From: JBFHIJ01 sp041596515 | GTDB taxonomy: Bacteria > Bacteroidota > Ignavibacteria > Kapaibacteriales > UBA2268 | Assembly: GCA_041596515.1 (NCBI GenBank) | Contig: JBFHIJ010000008.1 | Span: forward strand, 50,426-114,425 | Length of the DNA: 64,000 nt | Direction: 5' to 3' | Shown here: positions 16,537-25,392 of the stretch, piece after piece | How the letters are laid out: each line of letters opens with the position of its first letter | How positions within the stretch are numbered: the stretch's first letter is position 1 | Made by a program: the position numbers and the translations under genes | The notes under the pieces: model-generated | What the model saw: the letters and a program-made list of their open reading frames with translations, nothing else | Database searches by the model: none | Told to the model about the DNA's origin: nothing

Positions 16537-17604
16537 ATGGCTAGAGATACTAAAAAGGTAGCTGAAGCTCCACAAAATGATAAAATGAAGGCTATAGAAT
16601 TTGCTATTGAGCAAATCGAAAAAGCTCATGGGAAAGGTTCAATTATGAAACTTAGCCAAAAGAGAGTGGCTGATGTTGCGGCCATTTCCACTGGTTGTAT
16701 TTCACTTGATGCTGCTATTGGCGTAGGCGGAGTGCCACGTGGAAGAATAATTGAAATTTATGGCCCCGAATCTTCCGGTAAAACGACTGTATGTCTGCAC
16801 ATTATTGCAGAAGCTCAAAAAAGTGGCGGTATGGCTGCATTTGTGGACACCGAGCACGCTTTGGATGTAAACTATGCTGAAAGGCTTGGCTTAGATGTTG
16901 ACAATTTACTCCTCTCACAGCCGGAATTTGGCGAACAGGCTTTAGAAATTGTAGAGACTTTAGTTCGTAGTAATGCTATTGATGTAGTAGTTATCGATTC
17001 CGTTGCTGCTCTGACTCCTAGAGTAGAGATTGAAGGCGATATGGGTGACGCTCAGATGGGTTCACAAGCTAGACTGATGTCTCAAGCAATGAGAAAGTTA
17101 AACGCCGCTATAGGCAAATCCAATACTACTGTTATCTTTACCAATCAATTGCGCTCTAAAATTGGTGTGATGTATGGGAATCCTGAAACTACTACCGGTG
17201 GTAACGCACTTAAATTCTACGCATCCGTTCGCATAGACGTACGCAGAAAGGAAATCATAAAAGATGGTTCCGATATGATTGGCAATAGAGTAAAAGCAAA
17301 AATCGTAAAAAATAAAGTCGCCCCACCTTTCAAAGAAGTAGAATTTGATATCATGTATAATGAAGGTATCTCTAAAATTGGTGACATGATTGACGTAGGT
17401 ACGGAGCACGGAGTAATAACCAAAAGTGGCTCGTGGTACACATACAAATCTGAAAGAGTGCAAGGCAGAGACGGATTACGCAAGATCATGGTTGAAAACC
17501 CTGATATCTTTGCACAATTAGAACATGACGTTAAAATTGCTTTAAAGATTACACCGCCTGACCCTGAAGTTGAAACTCCTGCACCGGGTGAAGCTACAGC
17601 ATAA
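16537..17604 (+). CDS. recA: Recombinase RecA
   Basis: A 355-residue protein from ATG 16537. A TTG nine bases upstream would add only MKL, and the ATG is preferred. RecA forms ATP-dependent filaments on ssDNA for homologous recombination and SOS induction. Visible features are GKGSIMKL, Walker A GPESSGKTT (residues 76-84), Walker B VVVIDSVAAL, the L1/L2 loop region (GDMGDAQMGSQARLMSQA, then FTNQLRSKIGVMYGNPETTTGG) and the C-terminal GSWY motif. The acidic, proline-rich tail is normal. recX is not adjacent here (it lies at 50.9 kb). A strong terminator follows. Confidence 0.97.
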   Translation: MARDTKKVAEAPQNDKMKAIEFAIEQIEKAHGKGSIMKLSQKRVADVAAISTGCISLDAAIGVGGVPRGRIIEIYGPESSGKTTVCLHIIAEAQKSGGMAAFVDTEHALDVNYAERLGLDVDNLLLSQPEFGEQALEIVETLVRSNAIDVVVIDSVAALTPRVEIEGDMGDAQMGSQARLMSQAMRKLNAAIGKSNTTVIFTNQLRSKIGVMYGNPETTTGGNALKFYASVRIDVRRKEIIKDGSDMIGNRVKAKIVKNKVAPPFKEVEFDIMYNEGISKIGDMIDVGTEHGVITKSGSWYTYKSERVQGRDGLRKIMVENPDIFAQLEHDVKIALKITPPDPEVETPAPGEATA

Positions 17605-17621
17605 TATACCCTTACTATTTC

Positions 17622-17659
17622 AAAGCGATTAAGTAGAAGCGTATCTCTTAATCGCTTTT
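17622..17659 (+). terminator. Rho-independent terminator after recA
   Basis: A perfect 12-bp stem AAAGCGATTAAG / CTTAATCGCTTT with a 13-base loop, ending TTTTATCTTTT, 18 bp after the recA stop. Confidence 0.85.
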
Positions 17660-17670
17660 ATCTTTTACCA

Positions 17671-17899
17671 GAGATCCCTAATACAAACCCTGAGTTTGTG
17701 GCAAAAAGAAACTAACTTAATATTCAAATACTGTAAAGCCGTAATGCTTTACGACTCTTCTATCAACTTGATTTATGCTGAGATTCAGGCCATGTTACAA
17801 TTAGTTAGATGGAATTTGTCATTTAAAAAGATGAATATTGCTCTAAAGTGATTGAGTCATTTACAGCACTTTGATGACAGCTAATTATAAATCCGGGTT
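17671..17899 (+). repeat. Dispersed MITE-like repeat, copy D (long form with internal deletion)
   Basis: The first ~145 bp (ATCCCTAATACAAACCCTGA through CATGTTACAATTAGTTAGAT) match, in inverted orientation, the extra module of copy E at 25.07-25.21 kb. This is followed by the left end of the ordinary repeat (GTCATTTAAAAAGATG) and its right end (CATTTACAGCACTTTGATGA ... AAATCCGGG). The central hairpin and the ACGTAATATTTTCTT block are missing. It fills the recA to prolyl-oligopeptidase gap. Confidence 0.82.
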
Positions 17900-17918
17900 T
17901 ATCCGACGATGAAATCAT

Positions 17919-17952
17919 ATAAAAAAAGCACACCTTTTATGCAAAGATGTGC
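17919..17952 (-). terminator. Rho-independent terminator of the prolyl oligopeptidase gene
   Basis: GCACA(C)CTTT pairs with AAAG(A)TGTGC around a short loop. On the minus strand the hairpin is followed by a T7 run. It lies 37 bp past the stop codon. Confidence 0.75.
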
Positions 17953-17988
17953 CTTGTAGTATAAAATCCTCTATCTAAGTATAGCTTA

Positions 17989-20127
17989 TTAAAATTTGAC
18001 TTCTTCTATACCCATGTTTTTCAAGATAAAACCGTAGATGTCTGCAGATTGTTCCAAACGTTTTGAAACAGGAGTGCCTGCACCATGTCCGGCATTTGTT
18101 TCAATGCGAATCAATACAGGATTATTACCTGCTTGCTTAGCCTGAAGATTTGCAATAAATTTGAATGAGTGCGCAGGAACAACTCTATCGTCATGATCGC
18201 CTGTAGTAACCAGTGTTGCCGGGTAGGACGCACCTTCTTTTACGTTATGCACAGGGGAGTATTTATAAATGTACTCGAACATTTCTTTTGAGTCTTCAGA
18301 AGTTCCATAGTCATAAGCCCAACCTGCACCGGAAGTGAAGGTATGGTACCTAAGCATATCTAATACACCTACTTCAGGGATTGCCACTTTCATTAGGTCA
18401 GGGCGCTGAGTCATAACTGCACCCACAAGCAAGCCTCCATTAGAGCCTCCCTCAATAGCTAAGTATTCGTTAGTGCAGTAATTATTAGAGATAAGATACT
18501 CGCCTGCAGCTATGAAATCGTCAAATACGTTTTGTTTATTCATTTTAGTGCCGGCGTTGTGCCAATCCTGACCATATTCACCGCCACCACGAATATTTGC
18601 TACTGCATAAACGCCACCCATTTCCATCCATACAGCTCTTGTCACACTAAATCTTGGAGTAAGGCTTGCACTAAACCCGCCATAACCGTAAAGTAGCGTA
18701 GGATTTTTACCATTTAGCTCTATACCTTTTTTGTATGTGATAATCATAGGGATTTTAGTGCCGTCTTTAGATTTATAGAATATCTGTTTGGATTCGTATT
18801 TATCACTATCAAATTTAATATCCGGCTTCCAATATACTTCAGATTCTCCAGATTTTGGATTATAAGCAAAAATGCTACTAGGAGTTTTATAATCAGTGAA
18901 AGAATAATATAAAGTTTCCTGTTTTTCTTTACCGCCAAAACCGCCTACAGAGCCAACACCCGGCAAAGCTACTTCTCTTACAAGATTGCCGTCGTAGTCA
19001 TATTGTAAAACTTGCGAAATAGCATCTTTCATATATAAAGCAAAGAAATAACCTGAGCCTGTAGTCGGTGAAAGTACGTTTTCAGTTTCAGGAATGAAGT
19101 CTTTCCAGTTATCAGGAGTAGGGTTTGAAGCATCCACAGTAACAACTTTTGTATTCGGAGCATTTAAGTTCGTCGATAAGTAAAGTTTGGAGCCAACTGT
19201 TTCCATTACTTGATTGTCTGAGTCAAAATTATCAACTACAGTTACAAGTTCAGAATTAGGCTTTGTCAAATCTTTCATATAAAGCTCGTTACCAGTAGTA
19301 GAGTTTGCTGCAGAGATAAATAAGAATCTCTGATCATCAGACACATAAGCACCGCAATATCTTCTTTTCTTTGCGGAGTCATTGCCAAAGATTACTTTAT
19401 CTTCAGTCTGAGGAGTACCTAATTTGTGGTAATAAACTTTGTGCTGGTCAGTTTTAGCAGAAAGTTCGCTTCCTTTTGGTTTGTCATAGCTTGAGTAATA
19501 AAAGCCTTCATTGCCTTTCCAGGCAATACCGCTAAATTTTACATCAACCAATGTATCGCCAATCATTTCTTTTGTATCAGCTTTGATTACGATAACTTTT
19601 CGCCAGTCACTGCCACCCTCTGAGATAGAATAAGCAGCCATTTTGCCGTTATCAGAAAAGCTCATACCTGCCAAAGAAGTTGTACCATCTGCCGCGAAAG
19701 TATTAGGATCTAAAAACACTTCCGGCTGAGCATCACCTTTTTGCGAATAAAGTACGCTGTGATTTTGCAACCCGTCGTTTTTATAGAAGTACTTTACGCC
19801 ACCTTCTTCGAAAGGAGCACTAAGCTTTTCATAGTTCCATAGTTCTTCTAATCTGTTTTTGATTTTACTTCTGATGCCTATATTTTTCAAATAAGCAAAA
19901 GTAAATTCATTTTGTTTTTTCACCCATGCCTCAGTTTCAGGGCTTCTGTCATCTTCTAACCAGCGGTAAGGATCAGACACTTTCTCACCGAAGTAATCAT
20001 CTACTACTTCGACTTTTTTAGTTTCAGGATAAGTAAGCTTTTCGCTATCATCCTTTTTCGCTTTGGAGCATGCGCCTAACGCCATTGCTGCCAATAGTAA
20101 ATACACTGATAATTTCATAGGACCCAA
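17989..20127 (-). CDS. Prolyl oligopeptidase family (S9A) serine peptidase, lipoprotein
   Basis: A 712-residue enzyme with a lipoprotein signal (MKLSVYLLLAAMALGAC), so it is probably periplasmic and membrane-tethered. The N-terminal beta-propeller begins with YPETKKVEVVDDYFGEKVSD and PYRWLEDDRSPET. The C-terminal alpha/beta-hydrolase has RGGGEYGQDWH, the nucleophile motif GGSNGG, the catalytic Asp in GDHDDRVVPAHSFK and the catalytic His in NAGHGAG. It hydrolyses short peptides after proline. An in-frame ATG three codons downstream of the chosen start is an equally plausible initiator. Monocistronic, with its own terminator. Confidence 0.95.
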   Translation of the reverse strand: MGPMKLSVYLLLAAMALGACSKAKKDDSEKLTYPETKKVEVVDDYFGEKVSDPYRWLEDDRSPETEAWVKKQNEFTFAYLKNIGIRSKIKNRLEELWNYEKLSAPFEEGGVKYFYKNDGLQNHSVLYSQKGDAQPEVFLDPNTFAADGTTSLAGMSFSDNGKMAAYSISEGGSDWRKVIVIKADTKEMIGDTLVDVKFSGIAWKGNEGFYYSSYDKPKGSELSAKTDQHKVYYHKLGTPQTEDKVIFGNDSAKKRRYCGAYVSDDQRFLFISAANSTTGNELYMKDLTKPNSELVTVVDNFDSDNQVMETVGSKLYLSTNLNAPNTKVVTVDASNPTPDNWKDFIPETENVLSPTTGSGYFFALYMKDAISQVLQYDYDGNLVREVALPGVGSVGGFGGKEKQETLYYSFTDYKTPSSIFAYNPKSGESEVYWKPDIKFDSDKYESKQIFYKSKDGTKIPMIITYKKGIELNGKNPTLLYGYGGFSASLTPRFSVTRAVWMEMGGVYAVANIRGGGEYGQDWHNAGTKMNKQNVFDDFIAAGEYLISNNYCTNEYLAIEGGSNGGLLVGAVMTQRPDLMKVAIPEVGVLDMLRYHTFTSGAGWAYDYGTSEDSKEMFEYIYKYSPVHNVKEGASYPATLVTTGDHDDRVVPAHSFKFIANLQAKQAGNNPVLIRIETNAGHGAGTPVSKRLEQSADIYGFILKNMGIEEVKF

Positions 20128-20357
20128 TAAATATGTAATTCAACAATATAATTTTTACGTATTAGATAGGATTTTGTTTCTTATAACGCATAGCAGAGCA
20201 TAACTACAGCTAAGTAGCATATCTTTTAAGGGGGCATAAGAAGATATTTGAGACAATATACAAAAAATATCAATTACTTATACATTTTAGGCAGATTTTT
20301 ATAATATAACTTTTCTATCTTGATATATTAATTTATTTTGCCATTTACTATTAGAGC

Positions 20358-22232
20358 ATGTTTAAGAACAAGAGCAGGATTATTTCAATGAGTAAAAAGA
20401 TATTTCCTATAATTGCTTTTATATTGCCGTTTATTGTATATATGATAACTATTGTGCCAGGGATTACTTTCACTGATAGCGGTGAGTTAATGGGAGCGGC
20501 TTCCACTTTTGGTATTCCTCATCCAACTGGCTACCCTTTATTCTTATTAATAGCAAAGATATGGTCACTTATTCCGCTTCCGATAGAAGCTCCATTGCAG
20601 TTTAATATTCTTTCGGCTATATGTGTAGCTCTTTCATCTGTGGTATTCTACTTTAGTGCAACAACTATACTACTCTATCTTAAAGCAAACAAAAATCTAA
20701 ATATTAGTGATAAGGCTTTGCCATTAGTAAGCTTTGTATTTGCACTCATTTATTCATTCACTGGCACTATTTGGAACGAAGCCCTGGCTTTTGAGGTATA
20801 TCCGCTTCAAAATCTCATGATTAATCTGGTTATTTTATTGGCTATGAAAGCTGTTTTAAGTGATTATAATATCAAGAAATATATGGCTGTTACCTTTGCA
20901 CTGGGGCTTGCTTTTGCAAACCACATGACAAGCATACTAATGGTACCTGCTCTTCTTTTCATATTTTTTAAAAGACCCAATAGCAAATTTGGGGCAGTGG
21001 CATCTGCCAAATCAATGCTATTTATATTCCTTCCTTTGATTTTTGGAGCGGCTATATATGCAATATTGCCTATCAGAAGCAGTATGTCTCCTGAATTTGA
21101 TTGGGGCAGAGTTTCACGTGGTTTTGATAAGTTCTGGTATCATGTTTCAGGAAAGCAATACCAAGTATGGATGTTTTCGGGAGTGGGTGCATTTAAAGAA
21201 AATCTGGGAGAGTTTTTTGCAAAGCTCCTCAAAGAATATGCTTATATAGGATTTATCCCTACACTTTTAGGCTTTTGGTTTGCTAAGAAATCGTCCAAAA
21301 CTTTAATTGTATTTTTCACAATATTAGCTCTTACTTGCATTTTATATGCTTCAAACTATGACATCCATGATATTGATGCTTATTACAGTCTGGCGTATGT
21401 TGCATTCGCGTTTATAGGCCTGTTTTCTATACCGTATCTGCTTACAATGATAAAAAGCAATAATGCTGTCTATACTTTATTGATTATACCAGCGCTTATG
21501 CTTGGTTTGAACTATTCCGCAAATGACCGTAGCGGTGAGATATTTGTACCTGAATATACTAATAACTTAGTCAATAACTTAGAGCAGAACGCTATTATTA
21601 TATCTTCGCAATGGGATTACTGGTGCTCTGCTTTTTGGTATATGCAAAAAGTAGAGGGAGTTAGACCTGATCTTATACTAATAGAAAAAGAACTGCTAAG
21701 AAGGACTTGGTATTTAAAGCAACTACAGAGATGGTACCCAAAAGAAATGGCTAAACATAAAGCAGAGTTTGATTCATTTTTAGAACAGCTTGAGTTATTT
21801 GAATCAGGAAAAGCCTACAACCCTCGTCAGATTCAAAACAGGTTTGAAGCACTTTTGCGCAGCTTTATTGATAAGCATATAGACGAGCGTCCTATATATA
21901 TAACTGCTGATATAATGCAAACGGAACCATACTTAGGTCAGGACTTAGAAAAGATACCGCAGGGATTTGCTTTAAGGTTAGAGCAAAAACATCAGCCATA
22001 TTCCGTGAGTGATAAAACCATTGATATAAGCAAAATAGTAGCTAATGCATCAAAATCACCCGAACATCTGGAGCAAGGAATCAAGCAAAGCGCCGCGGTG
22101 CAGCTTGTGTATCTTGCCAGATATGCAGCTTTGCAAAATGATGACGTAACTGCAAAATCTGCTTACTCAAAAGCTTTACAACTTATTCCCAATGACAATG
22201 GAATAAAAAATGAGCTGCAAAAGCTGAAATAA
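20358..22232 (+). CDS. DUF2723 multi-pass membrane protein (GT117-like)
   Basis: A 624-residue protein with roughly ten or more membrane segments in the first 380 residues. The N-terminal motif TIVPGITFTDSGELMGAAST followed by GIPHPTGYPLF is the diagnostic DUF2723 signature (the aspartate after TF is the conserved loop acid of GT-C-like folds). DUF2723 proteins in Bacteroidota include O-mannosyl/glycosyl transferases acting on envelope proteins. The soluble C-terminal third (from about residue 400) contains QWDYWCSAFWYMQ and a helical end resembling a single TPR. A lipoprotein gene follows 63 bp later. Confidence 0.88.
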   Translation: MFKNKSRIISMSKKIFPIIAFILPFIVYMITIVPGITFTDSGELMGAASTFGIPHPTGYPLFLLIAKIWSLIPLPIEAPLQFNILSAICVALSSVVFYFSATTILLYLKANKNLNISDKALPLVSFVFALIYSFTGTIWNEALAFEVYPLQNLMINLVILLAMKAVLSDYNIKKYMAVTFALGLAFANHMTSILMVPALLFIFFKRPNSKFGAVASAKSMLFIFLPLIFGAAIYAILPIRSSMSPEFDWGRVSRGFDKFWYHVSGKQYQVWMFSGVGAFKENLGEFFAKLLKEYAYIGFIPTLLGFWFAKKSSKTLIVFFTILALTCILYASNYDIHDIDAYYSLAYVAFAFIGLFSIPYLLTMIKSNNAVYTLLIIPALMLGLNYSANDRSGEIFVPEYTNNLVNNLEQNAIIISSQWDYWCSAFWYMQKVEGVRPDLILIEKELLRRTWYLKQLQRWYPKEMAKHKAEFDSFLEQLELFESGKAYNPRQIQNRFEALLRSFIDKHIDERPIYITADIMQTEPYLGQDLEKIPQGFALRLEQKHQPYSVSDKTIDISKIVANASKSPEHLEQGIKQSAAVQLVYLARYAALQNDDVTAKSAYSKALQLIPNDNGIKNELQKLK

Positions 22233-22253
22233 CGAAACTGTTTACTTACTTTT

Positions 22254-22282
22254 ATCGTATAATTAAACAACAATTATACGAT
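22254..22282 (+). promoter_or_regulatory. AT-rich hairpin just upstream of lipoprotein start
   Basis: A perfect 11-bp stem (ATCGTATAATT / AATTATACGAT) with a 7-base loop ends 13 bases before the ATG at 22296 and four bases before its GAGG ribosome-binding site. It may terminate the DUF2723 transcript weakly or modulate initiation. Confidence 0.45.
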
Positions 22283-22295
22283 TATGAGGTTCATT

Positions 22296-23030
22296 ATGAA
22301 ATCCAAAATTTTATTTTTATTGCTTCCGATCGCTTTGATGCTTACTTCTTGCTTGAGTAGTGGGTATTATTTTTTTAGTTATCGCGAACCTGGTACACCG
22401 ATTAAGATTTATAAGAAAGTTTGCGTTTTTGCTGATGTGTCTGACCCATTTGCCAAGCAAGAGTTAGAGCTGATTGTTGGTAAGACTCTATACGAAACAG
22501 GAATGAACGCAATTCCGGCTTACAGCTTGATGCCACCAACAAGAGATTATTCCAACGACGAGATTCATGAAATCTTGACTAACAATGGATTTGATGGATT
22601 TATCAAAATCAGTTTAGACAATGTCGAAGAGAAAGTTGGCTATGTACCTGCTACAAGTACCTCAAGAACTATTGTCAAAGAGGAAGTAGTTAAGGATAAA
22701 AAGCGAGCAAACTACTCCAGTCGCGATAGTAAGAAAAAAGACCAAAAAGCTAGTTACTCAAACAGAGGCAACAAGAAAAAAATTACTACTGAAGAAACTA
22801 TAGTAACTAACACCCCTGGGTATCAGTATAGCTATTTTGCAGGAAATTTGACAGTTAACCTAATTGATATCCAAACATCACAAATTGCTTTTGTTCAAAA
22901 TATTCACTCCGGAGGCAGCAATCCTCAGTTTAAAGTTAATTATTTAGCTTACGAAGACGTCCAATATGATATAGCTGAAACAATAGTAAGAGGTTTGCAG
23001 AAGGAAGGCTTTCTACCAAGAGAGCAGTAA
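22296..23030 (+). CDS. Lipoprotein of unknown function
   Basis: A 244-residue protein from ATG 22296, chosen because GAGG lies six bases upstream and because MKSKILFLLLPIALMLTSC then forms a clean lipoprotein signal. An earlier in-frame ATG at 22284 lacks a free site. The mature chain begins LSSGYYFFSYREPG, with a region resembling a CsgG/DUF4136-like alpha/beta fold (KKVCVFADVSDPFAKQELEL, GFDGFIKISLDNVEE). A lysine/serine-rich insert with two similar units (ANYSSRDSKKKDQK and ASYSNRGNKKK) splits it. The function is unknown. Confidence 0.75.
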   Translation: MKSKILFLLLPIALMLTSCLSSGYYFFSYREPGTPIKIYKKVCVFADVSDPFAKQELELIVGKTLYETGMNAIPAYSLMPPTRDYSNDEIHEILTNNGFDGFIKISLDNVEEKVGYVPATSTSRTIVKEEVVKDKKRANYSSRDSKKKDQKASYSNRGNKKKITTEETIVTNTPGYQYSYFAGNLTVNLIDIQTSQIAFVQNIHSGGSNPQFKVNYLAYEDVQYDIAETIVRGLQKEGFLPREQ

Positions 23031-23163
23031 TGAATATTAACTATAAATTTAGATTGATAGTTGAAAACTTTTTACATTTATGGGCATTATTATTTAGGAG
23101 ATATGCTTTTATAGACGTATATTTTAGATGGAGTGTCTCTCCAAATTGAAAAAATAGAATTGA

Positions 23164-23194
23164 GGGTGATTGCACAAGCAATTGCCCTTTTTTT
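23164..23194 (+). terminator. Rho-independent terminator
   Basis: GGGTGATTGC / GCAATTGCCC with an ACAA loop is followed by seven T residues. It lies 134 bp after the lipoprotein gene at 22296. Confidence 0.8.
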
Positions 23195-23351
23195 ATATAT
23201 GTGATAGCTGTACATAACAAACAATATAAACTTGGGTTCAAAGAGTTGTCGATATTTTGAAGTTTCTAATTTATAGATACGATCTTGTCTTAAGAGCAAC
23301 ATGTTGTTGTATTTATTATTTAGGTGAAACAAATATTTTTTCTACTCGTTA

Positions 23352-23384
23352 ATCATATAAAATATGGAGTAATTTTTATATGAT
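23352..23384 (+). promoter_or_regulatory. Hairpin that contains the start codon of the MBL-fold gene
   Basis: ATCATATAAAA (23352-23362) pairs perfectly with TTTTATATGAT (23374-23384). The ATG at 23380-23382 is inside the 3' arm, and the GGAG ribosome-binding site (23366-23369) is in the 11-base loop. All pairs but two are A-T, so the structure could melt easily, as in an RNA thermometer. Confidence 0.5.
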
Positions 23385-24480
23385 ACATCTATTTATTGTT
23401 GGAGTAACTTTATTTATGGCATTTTCTGCTTGCAGTACTATCGGCGTAAACCATGATGAGATTACCCTTCGGAGGTTAGAACAATCGCCTCACTACAGAG
23501 ATGGCAAGTTTCACAACTTACTTGAAACGCCTACTTTGGTTTCTTCCGTTTGGGAAGTCAGCAAAGACGCAATATTTAATAAATCTGACAGAGCGACTCC
23601 CCAATATATTCCTGAGTATGAGAGTTTATCAAGAGAGGAGTTAGATAGCTTACCTAATGACAAAAACTATGCTATATGGTTAGGGCACTCTTCTGTACTT
23701 CTCAAAGTGCAGGGAAATTATATACTAACTGACCCGATTTTTAGTTCCCGACCATCTCCGGTACAGTTTGCAGGGACTAAGCGATTTCATCCGACTCCTA
23801 TTTCTGCTAAAGATTTGCCTGAGTTAGACATTGTTCTTATTTCACATGATCACTACGATCATCTTGACAGATCTACTATAGAAGAAATAAAAGATAAAAC
23901 TAAACGATTTATCACACCACTTGCCGTTGGTGAGTATCTTAAAGCTTGGGGCGTTTCTGATAGTAAGATATCCGAACTGGACTGGTGGGAAGATGTAAAA
24001 GAGTCTGGCTTTACAATCACTGCAACACCTGCAAGGCACGGTTCCGGCAGAGGACTTACTAATAGATATTCTACTCTATGGTCTGGTTTTGCGGTGCATC
24101 ACACCCAATTTGACTTCTACTATACAGGTGACACAGGTATGATGCCTATCTTCAAAGAAATTGGAGACAAGCTTGGCCCATTTGATTTGACATTAGTCCA
24201 ACTTGGAGCTTATGGTGATAACTGGCCTTTGATTCACATGACTCCGGAAGATGGAGTAAAGGCTCACCAAGAGGTGCAAGGTATAAAAATGCTTCCTATT
24301 CACTGGGGCACTTTTAACTTGGCTTTTCATGCATGGGACGAACCAATAATCCGGGCAAGAAAAGCAGCTGAAGAACATAATGTAGATTTGATAAATACTG
24401 TTCCGGGAAATATAATACCTTTAGAGCGCAGTAAAGAGCTTGCAGATAGAGAAACTTTACCTCATTCACAAAATAAATAA
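23380..24480 (+). CDS. MBL-fold metallo-hydrolase, NAPE-PLD/UlaG-like lipoprotein
   Basis: A 366-residue protein with a lipoprotein signal (lipobox AFSAC, Cys18). The metallo-beta-lactamase fold is shown by WLGHSSVLLKVQGNYILTDP, the metal-binding HDHYDHLD, TPARHGSGRG, the DTGMMP aspartate and the LPIHWGTF histidine. The order and the RFHPTPIS segment match the N-acyl-phosphatidylethanolamine phospholipase D-like branch, so a phosphodiester or lipid substrate is likely but unproven. The start codon lies in a hairpin. A truncated, frameshifted second copy of the 5' part follows at 24616. Confidence 0.88.
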   Translation: MIHLFIVGVTLFMAFSACSTIGVNHDEITLRRLEQSPHYRDGKFHNLLETPTLVSSVWEVSKDAIFNKSDRATPQYIPEYESLSREELDSLPNDKNYAIWLGHSSVLLKVQGNYILTDPIFSSRPSPVQFAGTKRFHPTPISAKDLPELDIVLISHDHYDHLDRSTIEEIKDKTKRFITPLAVGEYLKAWGVSDSKISELDWWEDVKESGFTITATPARHGSGRGLTNRYSTLWSGFAVHHTQFDFYYTGDTGMMPIFKEIGDKLGPFDLTLVQLGAYGDNWPLIHMTPEDGVKAHQEVQGIKMLPIHWGTFNLAFHAWDEPIIRARKAAEEHNVDLINTVPGNIIPLERSKELADRETLPHSQNK

Positions 24481-24515
24481 GATTTTTAAGCTAAGATATT
24501 ATAGATTTTGCAAAG

Positions 24516-24555
24516 AGCCCTATATTTAATATAAATTACTGTTAAATATGGGGCT
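24516..24555 (+). terminator. Hairpin after the MBL-fold gene
   Basis: A 14-bp stem AGCCCTATATTTAA / TTAAATATGGGGCT (one G-T pair) with a 12-base loop lies 35 bp past the stop codon. No T tract follows, so terminator function is inferred from position. Confidence 0.55.
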
Positions 24556-24615
24556 TACTGCATTCGCTATCCTCTATATTCGTTATATTGCACATTGTCA
24601 TAATTCAAAGAGGAA

Positions 24616-24855
24616 ATGTATAAGGTTGTGTATGCAATTGTCTTTGGAGTGTCGTTACTTTTTGGTCTGTCATCTTGTAATACTATATCAGTAAAGACAA
24701 GTGAAACATCTCCTGAGATTCGAAAAATTACCAAAATGGCAAATTTCATAGTCTGATTGAAACTGATAGCCTTATCTCTTCACTAATAGAACGAACTGCA
24801 TACGCACTATTCAACGAATCACCTAACTGCATTCCCACTTTTTCCCCGAGTACAA
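24616..24855 (+). pseudogene. Decayed, truncated duplicate of the upstream MBL-fold lipoprotein gene
   Basis: From ATG 24616 the frame encodes MYKVVYAIVFGVSLLFGLSS then CNTISVKTSETSPEIR, matching the signal, lipobox and start (CSTIGVNHDE) of the gene at 23380. A frameshift near 24733 moves the homology to another frame: NGKFHSLIETDSLISSLIE, then ALFNES, against DGKFHNLLETPTLVSSVWE and AIFNKS of the intact copy. No catalytic MBL motif survives, and the sequence then runs into repeat copy E. This is a clear duplication remnant. Confidence 0.8.
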
Positions 24856-24895
24856 GCTTCTTTGCACAGATGATATCGAAATGTAAGACAATAAT

Positions 24896-25210
24896 CCCGG
24901 ATATGTCATTAGGATGACATCATAGTGCTGTATATGACCGTAGAACCAAGGAGCATGCTTGCTTCCTCTGTAAGAAAGTATTACGTAATTGCTTATTGAA
25001 CAAGGGATTTCAGCCCCTTGCCATTCAATGACTTTAGAGCATTCTCATCTTCTCAAATGACATTTTCCATCTAACTAATTGTAACATGGCCTGAATCTCA
25101 GCATAAATCAAGTTGATAGAAGAGTCGTAAAGCATTGCGGCTCTAAAGTATTTGAATATTAAGTTAGTTTATTTTTGCCACAAACTCAGGGTTTGTATTA
25201 GGGATTTGGG
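24896..25210 (-). repeat. Dispersed MITE-like repeat, copy E (complete long form)
   Basis: In minus orientation it reads: the long-form module (ATCCCTAATACAAACCCTGA ... GTTACAATTAGTTAGATGG, 25072-25210), then the ordinary repeat with hairpin and ACGTAATACTTTCTTACA, ending ATATCCGGG at 24896. At ~315 bp it is the only copy showing both parts intact. It separates the MBL pseudogene from the alcohol dehydrogenase gene. Confidence 0.85.
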
Positions 25211-25392
25211 ATAAAAACAAGTCTCCCTAGGCTGAGCGTAGTTTCCGAAGAGCATAGTTACAGGGAACTATTGATTTAGAGGATTTTGGAAAGGATAATA
25301 TTTTAGCTCTATAAAAATTCTTTTGAACTACTTAGTTGCTTTTTACGTAGATAGGTGTGGATATCGATTTTATATAATAGGAGAATGTTCTA

